Position numbers and translations under genes: made by a program | Source: Dendrophyllia cribrosa | Taxonomy: Eukaryota > Cnidaria > Anthozoa > Scleractinia > Dendrophylliidae | DNA: 64,000 nt | Direction: 5' to 3' | Assembly (NCBI GenBank): GCA_024195265.1 | Contig: JAJLRJ010000002.1 | Location: forward strand, 20,751,070 to 20,815,069 | The notes under the pieces: generated by a model | Seen by the model: the letters and a program-made list of their open reading frames with translations, nothing else | Databases searched by the model: none | What the model was told of the DNA's origin: nothing | In this document: in pieces, positions 21,038 through 32,590 of the stretch | How the letters are laid out: each line of letters opens with the position of its first letter | How positions within the stretch are numbered: position 1 is the first letter of the stretch

Positions 21038-24000
21038 TCAGTAGTTTTCCTGGTTAGCCAAGCGGCTTATCTTCCTAGCAGCATCCAAAGCCGCCGCCCT
21101 GCTAGGCCGACTGCCTCCCTGCGAATCTGCTGGTTGCACTTGATTTCTGTCTTGTCTCTTACCTGCGTTCGGCCCCGCATCAACTTCGATCGGATACAAT
21201 TTCTGAACTGGCCTAGTTATGTGAACATCCCTCCCCTTGGTGATTACCCTCACATGTGCCCCTCTTACCTCTTTGTCTCGTCCACAAATCAACCCCTCTA
21301 CCACTCCCATCTTCCAGAGACCTCTCTTCACTCCATCTTCATGTACTACCACGACATCCCCTTCCTTAGGTGATCTTCCTTTCCCGGCATTTTTGTTTTC
21401 GTGACTCTCCCGTAAGGCAGTTAAATATTCCCGTTGCCACCTCTTCCAAAAATGTTGAAGTCTCTTGGTCAGGTACTTGTGCCTCCTGGTATATGTTGCA
21501 CTGCTTTCTCCAAACTCTTCTTCTGACTCTAGTAACTCTGGCAATGACTGAATCCTTCTTCCATAAATCAGATGGGATGGGGTAAGAACCTCCTCTGATG
21601 GGTTGTTGTCGTCGTAAGTTAGCGGCCTTGAATTGAGGGTACCTTCAATCTCCACAAGGACTGTCAACATCTCGTCAAGGGAAAGTCTTGCATTTCCAAT
21701 GACCTTTTTCAAGCATCGTTTAACCATTTTCACCATCCTTTCAAAAAACCCGCTCCACCATGGGGCCCTCGCTACGTTAAAACGCCACTCAATACCCTTG
21801 TCTCCTAGTTCTGCTCTTACCTCAGGATGTCGAAAAAGTGCGCGTACATCTTTCTCTGCTCCTTTGAACGTCTTTGCATTATCAGACACGATCAAGGTGG
21901 GGGTTCCTCTTCGTGCAGTGAACTTCCTCAGACACCTGAGGAATGTAGCAGTCGAGAGATCTTCCACTAAGTCCAAGTGCAGTGCCCGAGTAACACAGCA
22001 TGAGAATAAGCAGACATAAACCTTCTTTAACTGCTTACCTCGCCCCTTGACATACATTGGCCCAGCAAAATCTACCCCTATCTTCGAGAAGGGAGGGGCC
22101 GGATTGACCCTAAATTCTGGTAAACTCGCAGTCGCTGGTTGAGTAAATGCTATTCCCTCCCACTTCTTGCATGTCACGCACCGGGACAGTATCTTCTTCA
22201 CAACTTGTCTCCCTTTGAGGACCCAGAATTTGGTTCGCAGTTCTGCAAGAGTACTCTTCACTCCACAGTGGAGGACTTCCTTGTGACATTTTTGAATTTG
22301 TAGGGATGTCAGGTGATGGTCCTTGGGTAAAATAATTGGCTCCTTAGCTTCTGTGGGCAAATCAGCATACTCCAGCCGTCCCTTACATCTCATCACACCC
22401 TTACTGTCTTCAGTCAGACCAAACTTCTTAGACAGCTGCTTGTAGTTCTCTTGACACTTTAACTCTCTTTGTGCTGCTTTAATCCAGTCTATCTCTGCTT
22501 CAGTCAGCTCTTGCAAGGATAGTGGTCCATGCTTCCCTTCTGACTTTGTTTTTTTGGCCACATTGAAGCAAAACCGTTTAAGCCACGCTGTCACTCTCAA
22601 AACCATCCTTAGGCAACTGTACTTGTTAATTTCAATGACTTTGTCTATCCCCACATCCAGGTCAATTTGGGCCACAAGAATGCTGGTTGTCCTCTCTTCT
22701 TCTCGACTTTCAGTGGTAGACGACACTGATCCCTCTGAAGGCCAACTCTCCTCTGGCTCTGTTAACCAAGCAGGACCTTGCCACCACAATACATTCTGCT
22801 TTAACTCGGATGCAGACATTCCTCTTGACCCAATGTCCGCAGGGTTCTCTTGACTTGGACAGTACCTCCAATCTCCTTTGTCACTCAGCTTCAAAATTTC
22901 GTTCACGCGGTGCTTGACAAATTGTTTCCATTCGCCTCTGTTCATAATCCAGAACAAGGCCGTCTGACTGTCCAGCCATAGTTTCGAACGCTTAACACTC
23001 TGCTGCGAGGCAAGAGCACCTTCAACATTGACCATAAGTTTCACTAGTATAAGTGCCCCCATAAGCTCCAGTCTTGGAATTGACAGCTCTTTCAACGGTG
23101 CCACTCTAGTCTTTGAAGTCAACAATCGTGCATATCTTCCTACCTGGGTTCTATAAACAAGGTACACCACTCCACAGTAGGCCTTCTTACTCGCATCCGC
23201 GAAACCATGAAGTGAGCACTCCTCCACCTCCTCATGAGGATGGTCATAAATGCAGCGCTTTACATCAATCCTACGACAGTCAATGAGGCCTCTTACCCAA
23301 TCTTCCACTCCCTTCTTGACTCCTCCTTTTAGCTGCTCATCCCATTCACACTTTTGGCGACATATCTCTTGGAATATGACCTTAGCACTGACTCCAACTG
23401 GACTAATTAGTCCTAGGGGGTCATAGACTCCGGCTAGTAGCCTTAATGTGTTCCGCTTAGTGGCGGGCAAGCCTTCAGCACGCTGCGCAATTGCTGTCAG
23501 ATCAAGATTAAGGACATCAGCTTCATAATCCCACTCACATCCCATCACCTTCTGGCCCTTGCTTCCCAACTTCATACCCATAGAAGACTTAGCATAACTA
23601 ATGTCTTCCTCTGTCACCACATCTTGTTTATCACCAATCTGAGTTTCAGTTGCCATTTTGGCCCTTACCTGAGCATCATTCGTCAGCCATTTTCTGAGTT
23701 TGAAACCTCCCTCGGCCATTCGACTCTGAGTCTTCTGGTACAACTCCATACTTTCTCGTGACGTTGCTCCACCACCAACAAAATCGTCAACGTAAAACGA
23801 ATCCAACAACTTCGCTACAAAACTTGGATCAGAAATTTCATACCTTTTGACATGATGTCGAAGTGTAGCATTTAATAAAAATGGGGATGCATTCAATCCA
23901 AATACAACCCTACAAAACCTGTAGACAACAACTTGGGACAAATCAGGGGGTTTCTCTACCCACAAGAAGCGCAGGCAATCTCTATCCTCTGGGTCAACTT

Positions 24001-26431
24001 CCACATTCAAAAAGGCCTTTTCGATATCTCCGACCAGGACCACTCTATTTTCCCTGAATCGAAGTAAAATGTTGTAAAGCAAGGGGGTCAAAGGGGGTCC
24101 AACGTGCAAACAATCATTCAAACATGCAACACTCTTGCTTCCTTTCGAGGAAGCATCATATACCACTCTTACCTTGGTAGTAGCTGACTCTTGGCGAACA
24201 ACTGCTTGGTGTGGTAAGTAATGAATCCTGGGGGCCTTTTCCAACTCCACTACCTTTTCTATCACTCCCACTCTTAACTGGTCTCCTATGATCTTCCCAT
24301 ACTCCTTGAGAATCTCAAGATCCTTCTCTAGTCTTCGCATCTGAGTTTTAAGACGATACAGACTGGTTTCATAATTACTGGGAAGTTCTGGTTGTCCCTC
24401 CTTCCAAGGTAAGCGAACAGAGTATCTGGTCCCATTGAATGAGATGCTATTTTCAAATGACTCATGAACCTGTTCAGTAATCTCTCTAATACCCAGTGTC
24501 TCCAGATCCCACAATCTTTGAACATCTAGACTTTCTTGCTCTTCAACAGAGCTTGCAATGAAATTTACCTGCGTGAAGTGTACATCACTGCATGCGTCTT
24601 TGCCCTTCATGGGTCCTGACAAGACCCACCCCAATTCAGTTTCTACAGCAACGGGCTCGTCAAAGTTGCCCCTTATTGAGCACCCTTTCTGAAATTGCCA
24701 CAAGAAGTCTGCCCCGATCAACACATTAAAAACCATCTCATCCTTTCCCTTACTCACATCAGAGAACCACAGCCCTTTTAAGTGGGGGTAATCAGATTTT
24801 ACTAATTCTACATGGGTATTTGGTATACTAGAAATTTCGGGAACTATGTATGCCTCCATGTTAATGAACCTCTCCCCCCCTATAGGACTCACCTTGACTT
24901 GGACAACGTCCCTTTGTTTCATATCCCTTGAGCGTTGCCCAAATGTACTTATTGCAAGCCAGTCTTGCCTGGTAACAGGAAGCCGCGCAAGCCTAGCAAC
25001 TCTGGCTGTGACAAAGGAACGATGGCTGCCGGCATCAAATAAAACTCTGACCCTCTGTGGCTGACCCTCCCCGGTGATGACTGCACGGGCAGTCTGTAGG
25101 GCTACACGATCTCCCGCACCCACGTGAAAACTACTGGGACTAGTAGTGGTAGGGTTACCCTCTGGTCTAACTTCAAATTCACTGACTGTTGGCTTATCCT
25201 GCTTATCACAAATTGAAATGTGGTGGGACTTCCCACACTTGTTACATAATTCAATCGACTTACAATCACGGGCTCTGTGCCCCTTTTGTATACATTTGAA
25301 ACATCTACCGTACTTAACTAAAATGTTCTTACGTTCAGTCACATCGCTCACTTTCTTACAGTTCGCTGATGCGTGTCTTCCAAGGCAAAACGCACAGTTC
25401 TCCACTTCCTGCTTTGTGTAAAATGTGTTGCTGTCCTTCCTGTTCTGCGTATTTCCACCCGCCGACACTGCGTAGTAATGGTCTTCCCTCAGTTCTAACT
25501 CCTTTAGAAACGCGCTCAACAACTCCTCCATTGACCAGTTCAGAAAGTCGGCTCCCCTTGTGATAGTCAGGCGAAATGCTTCGGGCAACTTTTGTAAAAC
25601 GGCGGGAACTACCACTGCTGCAAAGGTAGTTTCGTCCACTCCGAGAGCCTTGAGACCTCTAAAATGAGCTCCACAACCGTCGTAGAGTTTCCTCAAACGA
25701 GTTGTATCTTTATCGCTGAACACCGGCGCTAAATTTAGCAAGTCATTCACATGAGCACGCTGTATGGCAGTTTCTTTTCCATACTTTTTCTTCAAAACAT
25801 CAACAGCGGCCGCATAATTCACTGCTGTCAAGGAGAATCCCGCGATGGTCGATCTGGCCGGTTCAGTGACTAAACTTCGCAAGTAGGAGAATTTGTCGAC
25901 GGCTGTGAGGCTTTCGTTTTGGTCGATGGCGCTTTCGAAAGCGTCCCAAAATTCTTGCCATTCTTGGATCTTCCCGTGAAATTTCCTTACTTCAAGCTTG
26001 GGGAGTCTTGCTTTCGTCTTGCTTTGCTGAGGGATTCCTGACGCCATGTTTAAATTATGAACTTGAGCGGCCGGTGACGATACACTTTGCTGAACCATCG
26101 GCGGTGACGGATCAAATTTACTCATCATTTCTTCCATTCTCATTACGATATCGTTCAGTTCTGCTCTCACTCCATCACTGTCCTCAATTTCCTTCTCGAT
26201 ACGCTCTTCGACTCCCTCGGTCGTCCCACTTGCAATCAGGTCAATTATTTGGTCATCCAATGTTTTGAGCGACTCTATCTTCCGTCGCATCGACTGAATT
26301 GATTCTTTCAACCAGAATTTATCCACTGGATTATCTTCATCACTCAGCCTGTCTTTCAAACGATTCAGAAGTTTAGTGGCAGATCCTCTATGAGCCGCTC
26401 TGATTTTAACTTTCTTCGATACTTCTGACAT
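21038..26431 (-). CDS. Bel/Pao Gag-Pol polyprotein
   Basis: 1797 residues, no internal stop. Gag is residues ~1-420, with a coiled N-terminus and three Cys/His knuckles (near 345, CFKCIQKGHRARDC ~377, CNKCGKSHH ~397). Aspartic protease is near 462, though the active site reads LFDAGSH rather than DTG/DSG. Reverse transcriptase has YVDD near 879 and DIEKAF upstream. RNase H starts near HGFADASKKAYC (~1075). Integrase has an HHCC zinc region (~1373-1405) and DDE residues in GVDFAGP (~1453), SDNAKTF (~1515) and WWSGFFERMVK (~1560). A Pao-type C-terminal domain follows. It would form virus-like particles, copy RNA to DNA and integrate. All catalytic landmarks appear present. Confidence 0.96.
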   Translation of the reverse strand: MSEVSKKVKIRAAHRGSATKLLNRLKDRLSDEDNPVDKFWLKESIQSMRRKIESLKTLDDQIIDLIASGTTEGVEERIEKEIEDSDGVRAELNDIVMRMEEMMSKFDPSPPMVQQSVSSPAAQVHNLNMASGIPQQSKTKARLPKLEVRKFHGKIQEWQEFWDAFESAIDQNESLTAVDKFSYLRSLVTEPARSTIAGFSLTAVNYAAAVDVLKKKYGKETAIQRAHVNDLLNLAPVFSDKDTTRLRKLYDGCGAHFRGLKALGVDETTFAAVVVPAVLQKLPEAFRLTITRGADFLNWSMEELLSAFLKELELREDHYYAVSAGGNTQNRKDSNTFYTKQEVENCAFCLGRHASANCKKVSDVTERKNILVKYGRCFKCIQKGHRARDCKSIELCNKCGKSHHISICDKQDKPTVSEFEVRPEGNPTTTSPSSFHVGAGDRVALQTARAVITGEGQPQRVRVLFDAGSHRSFVTARVARLARLPVTRQDWLAISTFGQRSRDMKQRDVVQVKVSPIGGERFINMEAYIVPEISSIPNTHVELVKSDYPHLKGLWFSDVSKGKDEMVFNVLIGADFLWQFQKGCSIRGNFDEPVAVETELGWVLSGPMKGKDACSDVHFTQVNFIASSVEEQESLDVQRLWDLETLGIREITEQVHESFENSISFNGTRYSVRLPWKEGQPELPSNYETSLYRLKTQMRRLEKDLEILKEYGKIIGDQLRVGVIEKVVELEKAPRIHYLPHQAVVRQESATTKVRVVYDASSKGSKSVACLNDCLHVGPPLTPLLYNILLRFRENRVVLVGDIEKAFLNVEVDPEDRDCLRFLWVEKPPDLSQVVVYRFCRVVFGLNASPFLLNATLRHHVKRYEISDPSFVAKLLDSFYVDDFVGGGATSRESMELYQKTQSRMAEGGFKLRKWLTNDAQVRAKMATETQIGDKQDVVTEEDISYAKSSMGMKLGSKGQKVMGCEWDYEADVLNLDLTAIAQRAEGLPATKRNTLRLLAGVYDPLGLISPVGVSAKVIFQEICRQKCEWDEQLKGGVKKGVEDWVRGLIDCRRIDVKRCIYDHPHEEVEECSLHGFADASKKAYCGVVYLVYRTQVGRYARLLTSKTRVAPLKELSIPRLELMGALILVKLMVNVEGALASQQSVKRSKLWLDSQTALFWIMNRGEWKQFVKHRVNEILKLSDKGDWRYCPSQENPADIGSRGMSASELKQNVLWWQGPAWLTEPEESWPSEGSVSSTTESREEERTTSILVAQIDLDVGIDKVIEINKYSCLRMVLRVTAWLKRFCFNVAKKTKSEGKHGPLSLQELTEAEIDWIKAAQRELKCQENYKQLSKKFGLTEDSKGVMRCKGRLEYADLPTEAKEPIILPKDHHLTSLQIQKCHKEVLHCGVKSTLAELRTKFWVLKGRQVVKKILSRCVTCKKWEGIAFTQPATASLPEFRVNPAPPFSKIGVDFAGPMYVKGRGKQLKKVYVCLFSCCVTRALHLDLVEDLSTATFLRCLRKFTARRGTPTLIVSDNAKTFKGAEKDVRALFRHPEVRAELGDKGIEWRFNVARAPWWSGFFERMVKMVKRCLKKVIGNARLSLDEMLTVLVEIEGTLNSRPLTYDDNNPSEEVLTPSHLIYGRRIQSLPELLESEEEFGESSATYTRRHKYLTKRLQHFWKRWQREYLTALRESHENKNAGKGRSPKEGDVVVVHEDGVKRGLWKMGVVEGLICGRDKEVRGAHVRVITKGRDVHITRPVQKLYPIEVDAGPNAGKRQDRNQVQPADSQGGSRPSRAAALDAARKISRLANQENY

Positions 26432-26503
26432 ATTTTCAGTCCGCGCACGTGGTCAATCTTGTCGACGTCTTCAAGCTCGATTATCCGGCTCGAAGGACCA
26501 CTA

Positions 26504-26768
26504 TGTTAGAAATCCACACATCAAAGGACTTCACAATCTTTATTTTCGTCTATCAGAGGACTGTATAGCTTCACAATCTCGCTACAATCGGCTTAAACTT
26601 TCGAGGTAACAATCTTTTCAAAACACTCGCGCTTTCTCTCACGTTCATTTACAACATCTGAACATTCTCTCCTCGAGCACATGATTCACTTGTCAATCAA
26701 CTTGAAGCTACGCACGTGACCAGACACGTAACTCTACGTGTGTGTAACGCAACTACGGATTTCGGACA
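26504..26768 (-). repeat. Bel/Pao 5' LTR
   Basis: 265 bp, identical to the 3' LTR by eye. It would carry the element's promoter. The gag-pol ATG is 73 bp inside it. Confidence 0.92.
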
Positions 26769-27135
26769 AACAGCATCACATGAAAGTGCTGCTAAGTAGC
26801 TTGCATTTGAATTGTTACACTTTAGGATTTCATATTCAAAAGTTAGGACAACCTTGTACAGCATAATAAACAGCATCACATGGAAGTACTGCTCAGTAGC
26901 TTTCATTTGAATTGTCACACTTTAGGATTTCATACTCAAAAGTTAGAACAACCTTGTACAGCACAATAAACAGCATCTATTCACATGAAAGTACTGCTCA
27001 ATAGCTTTCATTTGAATTGTCTTCTGTAGGGTTTTATCCACACAAGTTCAAACGTTAGAACAACCTTCACAGTACACAGCATAATAAACAGCATCACAAG
27101 AAAGTACTGTTCAATAACCTTCATTTGAATGGTAA
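26769..27135. repeat. ~100-bp satellite, right part
   Basis: Three to four units of the satellite interrupted at 20726, each with CATTTGAATTGT and AACCTTGTACAGCATAATAAACAGCATC. Unit length is 95-105 bp. Confidence 0.85.
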
Positions 27136-27478
27136 CACAGTCTCCAATACAAAGTACGCCTAACGTTTTCGAGAGGATGAAAGATGTTAAACAAAAGAAA
27201 CGGCAAACTGATCCTTACGGCAGAAAAACAGCTGAAGCAGAAGCAAAAACAAATAAAATTAAATAAAAGTGGAATATAATAGTGCCCAATATTTCGCTTT
27301 GCAAAACAAAGCTTCTTCAGGGGCTAGCACTATAAATGATTATAAAACCGTTATACAAGTGGTTTTGAAAAAAAAAACAAAGAATAACAAAAATAATTAA
27401 TATGATAGGTGGAGGGTTTGACGGGTGATAAACTAAACTGACTAGCGATGAGAAAGTTAATGAAGTTCGTCGCGTCTG
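27136..27478. other. Non-coding stretch with a hammerhead-like motif
   Basis: On the minus strand 27319-27286 reads CTGAAGA, a hairpin (GCTTTG...CAAAGC), then GAAATATTG. This is the same arrangement as 37781-37815 on the plus strand. No coding sequence seen. Confidence 0.4.
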
Positions 27479-28648
27479 TTGATCCCAAGTGGTTCTAACG
27501 TCTTTGCTTTATCTATGAGAAATGCTTCACGCGCAAAAGAAAACAAAGGAAACGAATACGAGCCGGGTACTCTACAAACTTACCGGAACGGTTTACGAAG
27601 ATATTTTCTCGAGCGGCCATGTCCACCAGCACCGGACAACTTCGACATCGAAAAATCTTCAGGTATTGAGTTTGAAGAAGTTGCCAGCATGCTTTCCATC
27701 AAGAAAAAAGATTTGAAGAAGAAAGGCCTAGGGAACAAGCCAAATGCAGCTCAGCCAGTTGAAGTGGAAGAAATTGAGAAGATGTGGTCGTCAGGAGCGA
27801 TTGGTTTACAAAATCCTCGAGCTTTACTCACTCCATCTTGTTTGGTGGAATAATGTCACCCACCTGGGGATGCGAGGTTTTAAAGAGCAACATGACTGCC
27901 AGATGAGCGACTTTAATATCACTGAACAGTACATCGAGTACAAGGAACGCCAAACAAAGAACCGCCAGGGAGACGAAGGAACTGCGAGGAAACGAGCGAG
28001 AAAGTACAACAATAAAATCTGAAAAAACAAACGGTGGAGAGCGAGACCCTTACCGAGCGTTTATTGAGTATGTTGGCCATCGTCCGAAAGGTGACGGAGT
28101 TCCTGGCAACTTTTTCCTCACTCCAGTGGACAATCCAAAGTCCAGTGTCTGGTACAAGATGGCTCCAGTGGGTAGAAATACACTGGCGAAGCAAATGAAG
28201 AGTATTGCCTCTCTTGCCTCCCTGGATGGCAAGTTCACTAATTCAAGTGGCCGTAAGACAGTTATCCAAACCTTACGCGATGACTTCGACCCTCTAGAAA
28301 TTTCAGAGCTGACAGGCCATGCTAATCCAGAATCCATTTCCAGTTACAGCCATATAAATCCTCTGGATAAACAACAAAAGATGTCAAATAAGTTGGCTGG
28401 TTTCACCGCAAACAACAACAGCGACGCCAGGCACGTTTTGCAAGAGGTTTTTGTTGACAGCTCTGCTCAGATTCAACCAGCCACCACAAGTAACACAGCA
28501 GCTGCTGTCGACACCTGTACCAGTCGTTGTATGGCAGGAGCCGAGTGGCTGGGTTGTTTACTGGAGTAACTTTCAATAATTCTCCTGTGAATATTTCCAT
28601 CAACTTCCAGTCAAACGTTAACCCGCAAAGCAGTCGCTCTCTGTAATC
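27479..28648 (+). pseudogene. Crypton-like tyrosine recombinase (KIAA1958/ZMYM/QRICH1-type domain)
   Basis: Broken reading frame in at least four pieces: 27479-27820 (YEPGTLQTYRNGLRRYFLER), about 27825-28015 (LVWWNNVTHLGMRGFKEQ), about 28040-28530 (RDPYRAFIEYVGHRPKGDG, then SSGRKTVIQTLRDD and ISELTGHANPESISSYSH) and about 28533-28648 (VTFNNSPVNISINF). The SGRKT and GHANPESISSY boxes correspond to the H/R and H...Y parts of the domestication-prone Crypton recombinase domain. At least three frameshifts separate the pieces, so it is dead. No TIRs are expected for Cryptons. The element ends cannot be fixed. Confidence 0.75.
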
Positions 28649-29196
28649 GAACATGATGGCAGGTACAGTTGACTGAAGTTTTAATAAGCTTGAAGTTAAA
28701 GTTCTTTCTTTTGAATGAAGAACATGAAATTCAACATTTGAAAATTATCAGATTTCGCTGATTGTAAAGCAGTTTTAAAAGTAAGCTTACTTACGAGTGA
28801 TATTCTTTGAAGTAATCGAATTGTTTGTAGTTTTCTTCCACGTTCATTCAGTGCCATTCTTTTTTTACGAAGCCAATGTGTTTGAATGAAATATATCACA
28901 ATTGCAACTGTCATTTTTCCCAGATTTTGTATTTCTGTTTCTTCGTGAAAAAGTGTTAATTGACAGTAAAAAACGCTTTGAAAAATACAACTTTTGCTGT
29001 CTACAAAACGGCGTTGATGTCACATCACGAGGTTCAAAAAATAAAGTTGCTGACTGTGTTGAATTTTAGCCTGTTTTCTATTCGCTGGCTCTTGACAGGT
29101 AGTTTTGAAATGGCTTTTTTTCGCGCGGAAGAAACAGAGTGACAGATACACAAAGAACAAAAAGCCCTGCGTGTTTTCTTTCACTTATGCGATTCA
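28649..29196. other. Intergenic, nothing recognised
   Basis: A/T-rich. No open frame here has protein-like features. Confidence 0.4.
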
Positions 29197-29334
29197 AGAA
29201 AAATTCAATGCCTGACTCGTGAATTCCACGTTAAATTTCACTTGAAAAACCGATATCGCTTCGCGATTCGGGCGATATCGGTTTTTCGCGTGAAATTTAA
29301 CGTGGAATTCACTCGTCAGGCAATGAATTTTTCT
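29197..29334. repeat. Foldback repeat, ~60-bp arms
   Basis: AGAAAAATTCAATGCCTGAC... folds onto ...GTCAGGCAATGAATTTTTCT. Near the centre, ACCGATATCGC pairs with GCGATATCGGT. A few unpaired bases occur within the arms. It is probably a short foldback/MITE. Confidence 0.8.
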
Positions 29335-29694
29335 ATAATATCACCCCACATGTTCTGTTTTATTGAGCCTCCAAGGCAACAACATCCCACAATCAAAAGT
29401 AATACTTGTAATTATAACATTTACTCAACGTAAGGTTTACTCAAAGTTCAGCATTTGCTATTTTAGGTTTCTTGCGGTTTCATGTTTGATATTCACTGCA
29501 ATATTTTTTTTCGAACAGCAGGCAATTATTTTAGACAACTTTTGTTTGGCATGGGATAAGAATGCACTCAATTAAAACTTTTAGTTCAGTATTAGATTAC
29601 ATAGGAAACTGTTATACTATGTTTAAGTACTGGCATGGCTCTTAAGATTCAAGTTATCACAACATGATTATGAATATAAATCACTGAAATATAT

Positions 29695-30128
29695 TCGTTA
29701 AATATAGATCTGGAAATCACAATTTATTCATTGAACTTGGAAGAAGTGAATCTCCTAGAATTTCTGTAGATCAGAGAATCTGTCAATATTGTAGCTCAAA
29801 TAGTGTTGAAGATGAAATCCAATTTATGTTTAATTGCACCTTATACGATAATATTCGAACAACGGTGTTTGGATCGGAGAATCATAGCCAATTTCAAACT
29901 TTAGATGACAGTTATAAGACTCTTTCTATATAATAATGTTTACCAATTGATATGTATGTAAAAATTAGCACATTTCGTTTTTGAAGCATTTGATGTAAAA
30001 ATTAAGACAACAGTTTTACATATAACATTTTTGTAGTTTGCTATACTTTATTATTGTATTTTCTTTCTTCTTTGGCAATACCATTTAATATGTATATGAA
30101 AATGCCAATAAAGTTGATTGGTTGATTG
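29695..30128 (+). mobile_element. 5'-truncated LINE tail (CR1/L2/RTE-type)
   Basis: The frame KYRSGNHNLFIELGRSE... continues through RICQYCSSNSVEDEIQFMFN to C, then to a stop at about 29932. It is the C-terminal zinc-binding tail found in many LINE polymerases (CxxC...EDE..F...C), here with the usual His replaced by Gln. An untranslated tail ends in TTGATTGGTTGATTGA-type repeats. Only the last ~80 codons are present. Confidence 0.65.
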
Positions 30129-30350
30129 ACGGATTGGGTTATATATTAATTTGTTTACCTTATTGAATTTGAAATGACTGCAAAATCCATGTATTCACAA
30201 TTTAAAATACTTTCTTTTTTTGGCTGAGCGTTAAGTATTGTAGATCACTTAAAAGTTTTGTTATTGACCAATACTTTAATTCAAACAGTTTGCATTTTTT
30301 CACAAACAGAGGGTAGCCTCAGGCAGTCTTGTTTTGGTAAATTAAAACAC

Positions 30351-30556
30351 ACGTTCGATTGGGAAATCTGGATTTCGATTTTGAAATCCGCATTTCGGAT
30401 TTCCCAAAAAAACGCAAAATCCAAAAACGGATTTCCAATTACCGAAATCCTTCTCCGCGATGGATTTCCATGAACAATGGAAATCCGAAATCTAGATTTC
30501 GATTTTGAAATCCGGATTTCAAAATCGAAATCCGGATTTCCTAATCGAACGCACCC
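30351..30556. repeat. Foldback element built of GGATTTC words
   Basis: Left end ACGTTCGATTGGGAAATC and right end ATTTCCTAATCGAACGC are inverted. Nearly all of the interior consists of GAAATCCGGATTTC-type palindromic words and the AAATCGAAATCC variant. The open frame crossing it is not a gene. Confidence 0.8.
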
Positions 30557-32590
30557 TAAATTTGCTGACTACTTCTCAGATGGGCCAGGGGATATATATA
30601 ACAAATCACTCGTTTTTAACGGTTCGCACGCAAACCCTCAAGTATAAAAGCGACGACAAATGATAGACTACATGTAGTGCAGTCAGTGCTTTTGAACCTG
30701 TGGCTGAAATTATAAATAGTAAATATTCTAATAAAGTTACTGATAGTACTTTCGTGTGGCACTGTTTCCCATTCAAATGAGCGTTTATGTGGTTCTGTTT
30801 ATTATGCTTAAAAAGGTGCCTCTAATTTTTGTATCTGTGGATGAAATCGTTAAGTGTGACCATTGCAATGAAAGCCAGTGGAAGCTTGTTTCATGTGACG
30901 TTGTTGGTTGATTTATATGCGAACTTGTTATGCATTTTTCATATATAATAAAGACGCTAGATCATTTACACTGACAAAATAAAAAACAATACAATTTCAC
31001 ATTTAAGAGAGTCAGTATATTATCATCTCAAGCAAGCGACGTTTAGGGTTTTTCACTACGTGTTTAATTGATATTGTGTAGACTGGGGATATCAATTGCT
31101 TCTAGTGTGAAAATGACCGACGAAAAAAGGATGGGAATTTATATAGGAAACATTATACTTGGGCAGGTGTTGCGTACATTCTTGATAAACTTACCCGGCT
31201 TTGCTCCAAATTTGCTCAGTCTGTGGTTTTTTTTCTAGTCTTTGCGCTTTTATGACACGAATGTTCTTGTTTTCGTCAATGTTAAACAGCACAATCTGTT
31301 TATGCCAAAGAGTGACGGTAATGATTTAGTTAGTGTTAATTTCAATAGCGAGGTCTTGGGACCATTGCTGAACTTCCCGCTGAGTGTCAATCATTAAAAA
31401 ATACAGCTGCTATTTCAAATAATTTCCATTTTATTAACCTAATTTTTTATTTTTGCTAGCTTGGACACAAAATCCTATAATGATACTGAGCCAAAATTGT
31501 TCAATTTTATTTTCCAGAGTAATAAAAAAGATCGTTAATTAACCAATTCTAAACATGGGCATCAAAGCTACGAAATAATTGTTATTACTTGGTTAAATAT
31601 TTTATTTTTCTTCACACCTCCAATTGTCAATGAACTTTGCTCCGTGTTATTCTAATCTATCACTCACATCTGACATGCACTTCTGTTTATAACTTAATGT
31701 GGGGTTGAACAAAATGTAGTTTGGAGTCGTTTTAGGAATTAACTGGGGTTAAAGTTTCACGAAATATTTTGAATATTATTGTCGCACAGGCAAACAGATG
31801 CTTTCATCAAAAAGGTAAACATAAAAAACTTGAAAGTAATTATGAAGCGAAAAACAAATGAATTCTTTTTGAAATTCCTTTCAAAGTTATTCAGAATAGA
31901 GGCTTATGATATCATTAGGTGGATACGGTATGGGCTCAAATAACAAAATAAAGAATATCGCTGAAAAGATTAGGTCAAACCACATCAAACTTTGCACACC
32001 AGGGTTGCGTTTCTTTTAACCGATCTAAATCCGGATTCTGCGATCGAAAAAACAAAAATCGATTTTCCGTTTCATTTAGGGACAAAGCATTCTTAGATCG
32101 CAATCTGAACGACCCACGTCCGGAGGTGGATCGTTCAGATTGGTATCTGAATCTAGTTGCAGTTTGTGCGTTTTATTTTGCGAACCAGTTTCAATCCAAA
32201 TGAATAGCACGTGGTCGTTCAGAATGGCGCAAACAAACAAACAAACAAAGGCCCTTCAGGGATGATGAACGGAACGGGTCTATTTTTTTCGGATTTTTGT
32301 TCCAGCTAACATAAAAATGCAAACAATCTGGATTACCTAAATCTGAAACTAGATTGTCTGAAAAGGATTGCTACCAAACATAGAAGCGGTTACTAGGTAC
32401 GGTTGCTATGGTAACAAATACGGTTCCAGATCTCCTTCATACAAAAAGCGTTCCGTAGATTTGATATGTTCACCAAACATCATCCCATCAGGAGACCTAG
32501 TTTAACGCAGATATATTTTGTGAGTTGCACAAGACAATTAACTTTCAATTTAATCGTCTTTTTTGTATTATCCCATTGTTGCCTGTAATG
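30557..32590. other. Long intergenic stretch, no gene seen
   Basis: A/T-rich. 32010-32210 contains further ATCGATTTT/AATCTGAACGACC-type inverted words resembling a decayed foldback. No host exon could be supported on either strand. Confidence 0.4.

Larger units (their letters stand above)
20727..26768 (-). mobile_element. Bel/Pao LTR retrotransposon, apparently intact
   Basis: 6042 bp with 265-bp LTRs at 20727-20991 and 26504-26768, which look identical base for base by eye, flanked by a 5-bp duplication AACAG (20722-20726 and 26769-26773). One uninterrupted gag-pol frame of 1797 codons lies between. A TGG-initial primer-binding-site candidate (TGGTCCTTCGAGCC) lies 3 nt inside the 5' LTR. 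A polypurine tract (AAGAGGGGGGAGAG) abuts the 3' LTR. Identical LTRs plus an intact frame imply recent insertion. Confidence 0.95.
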
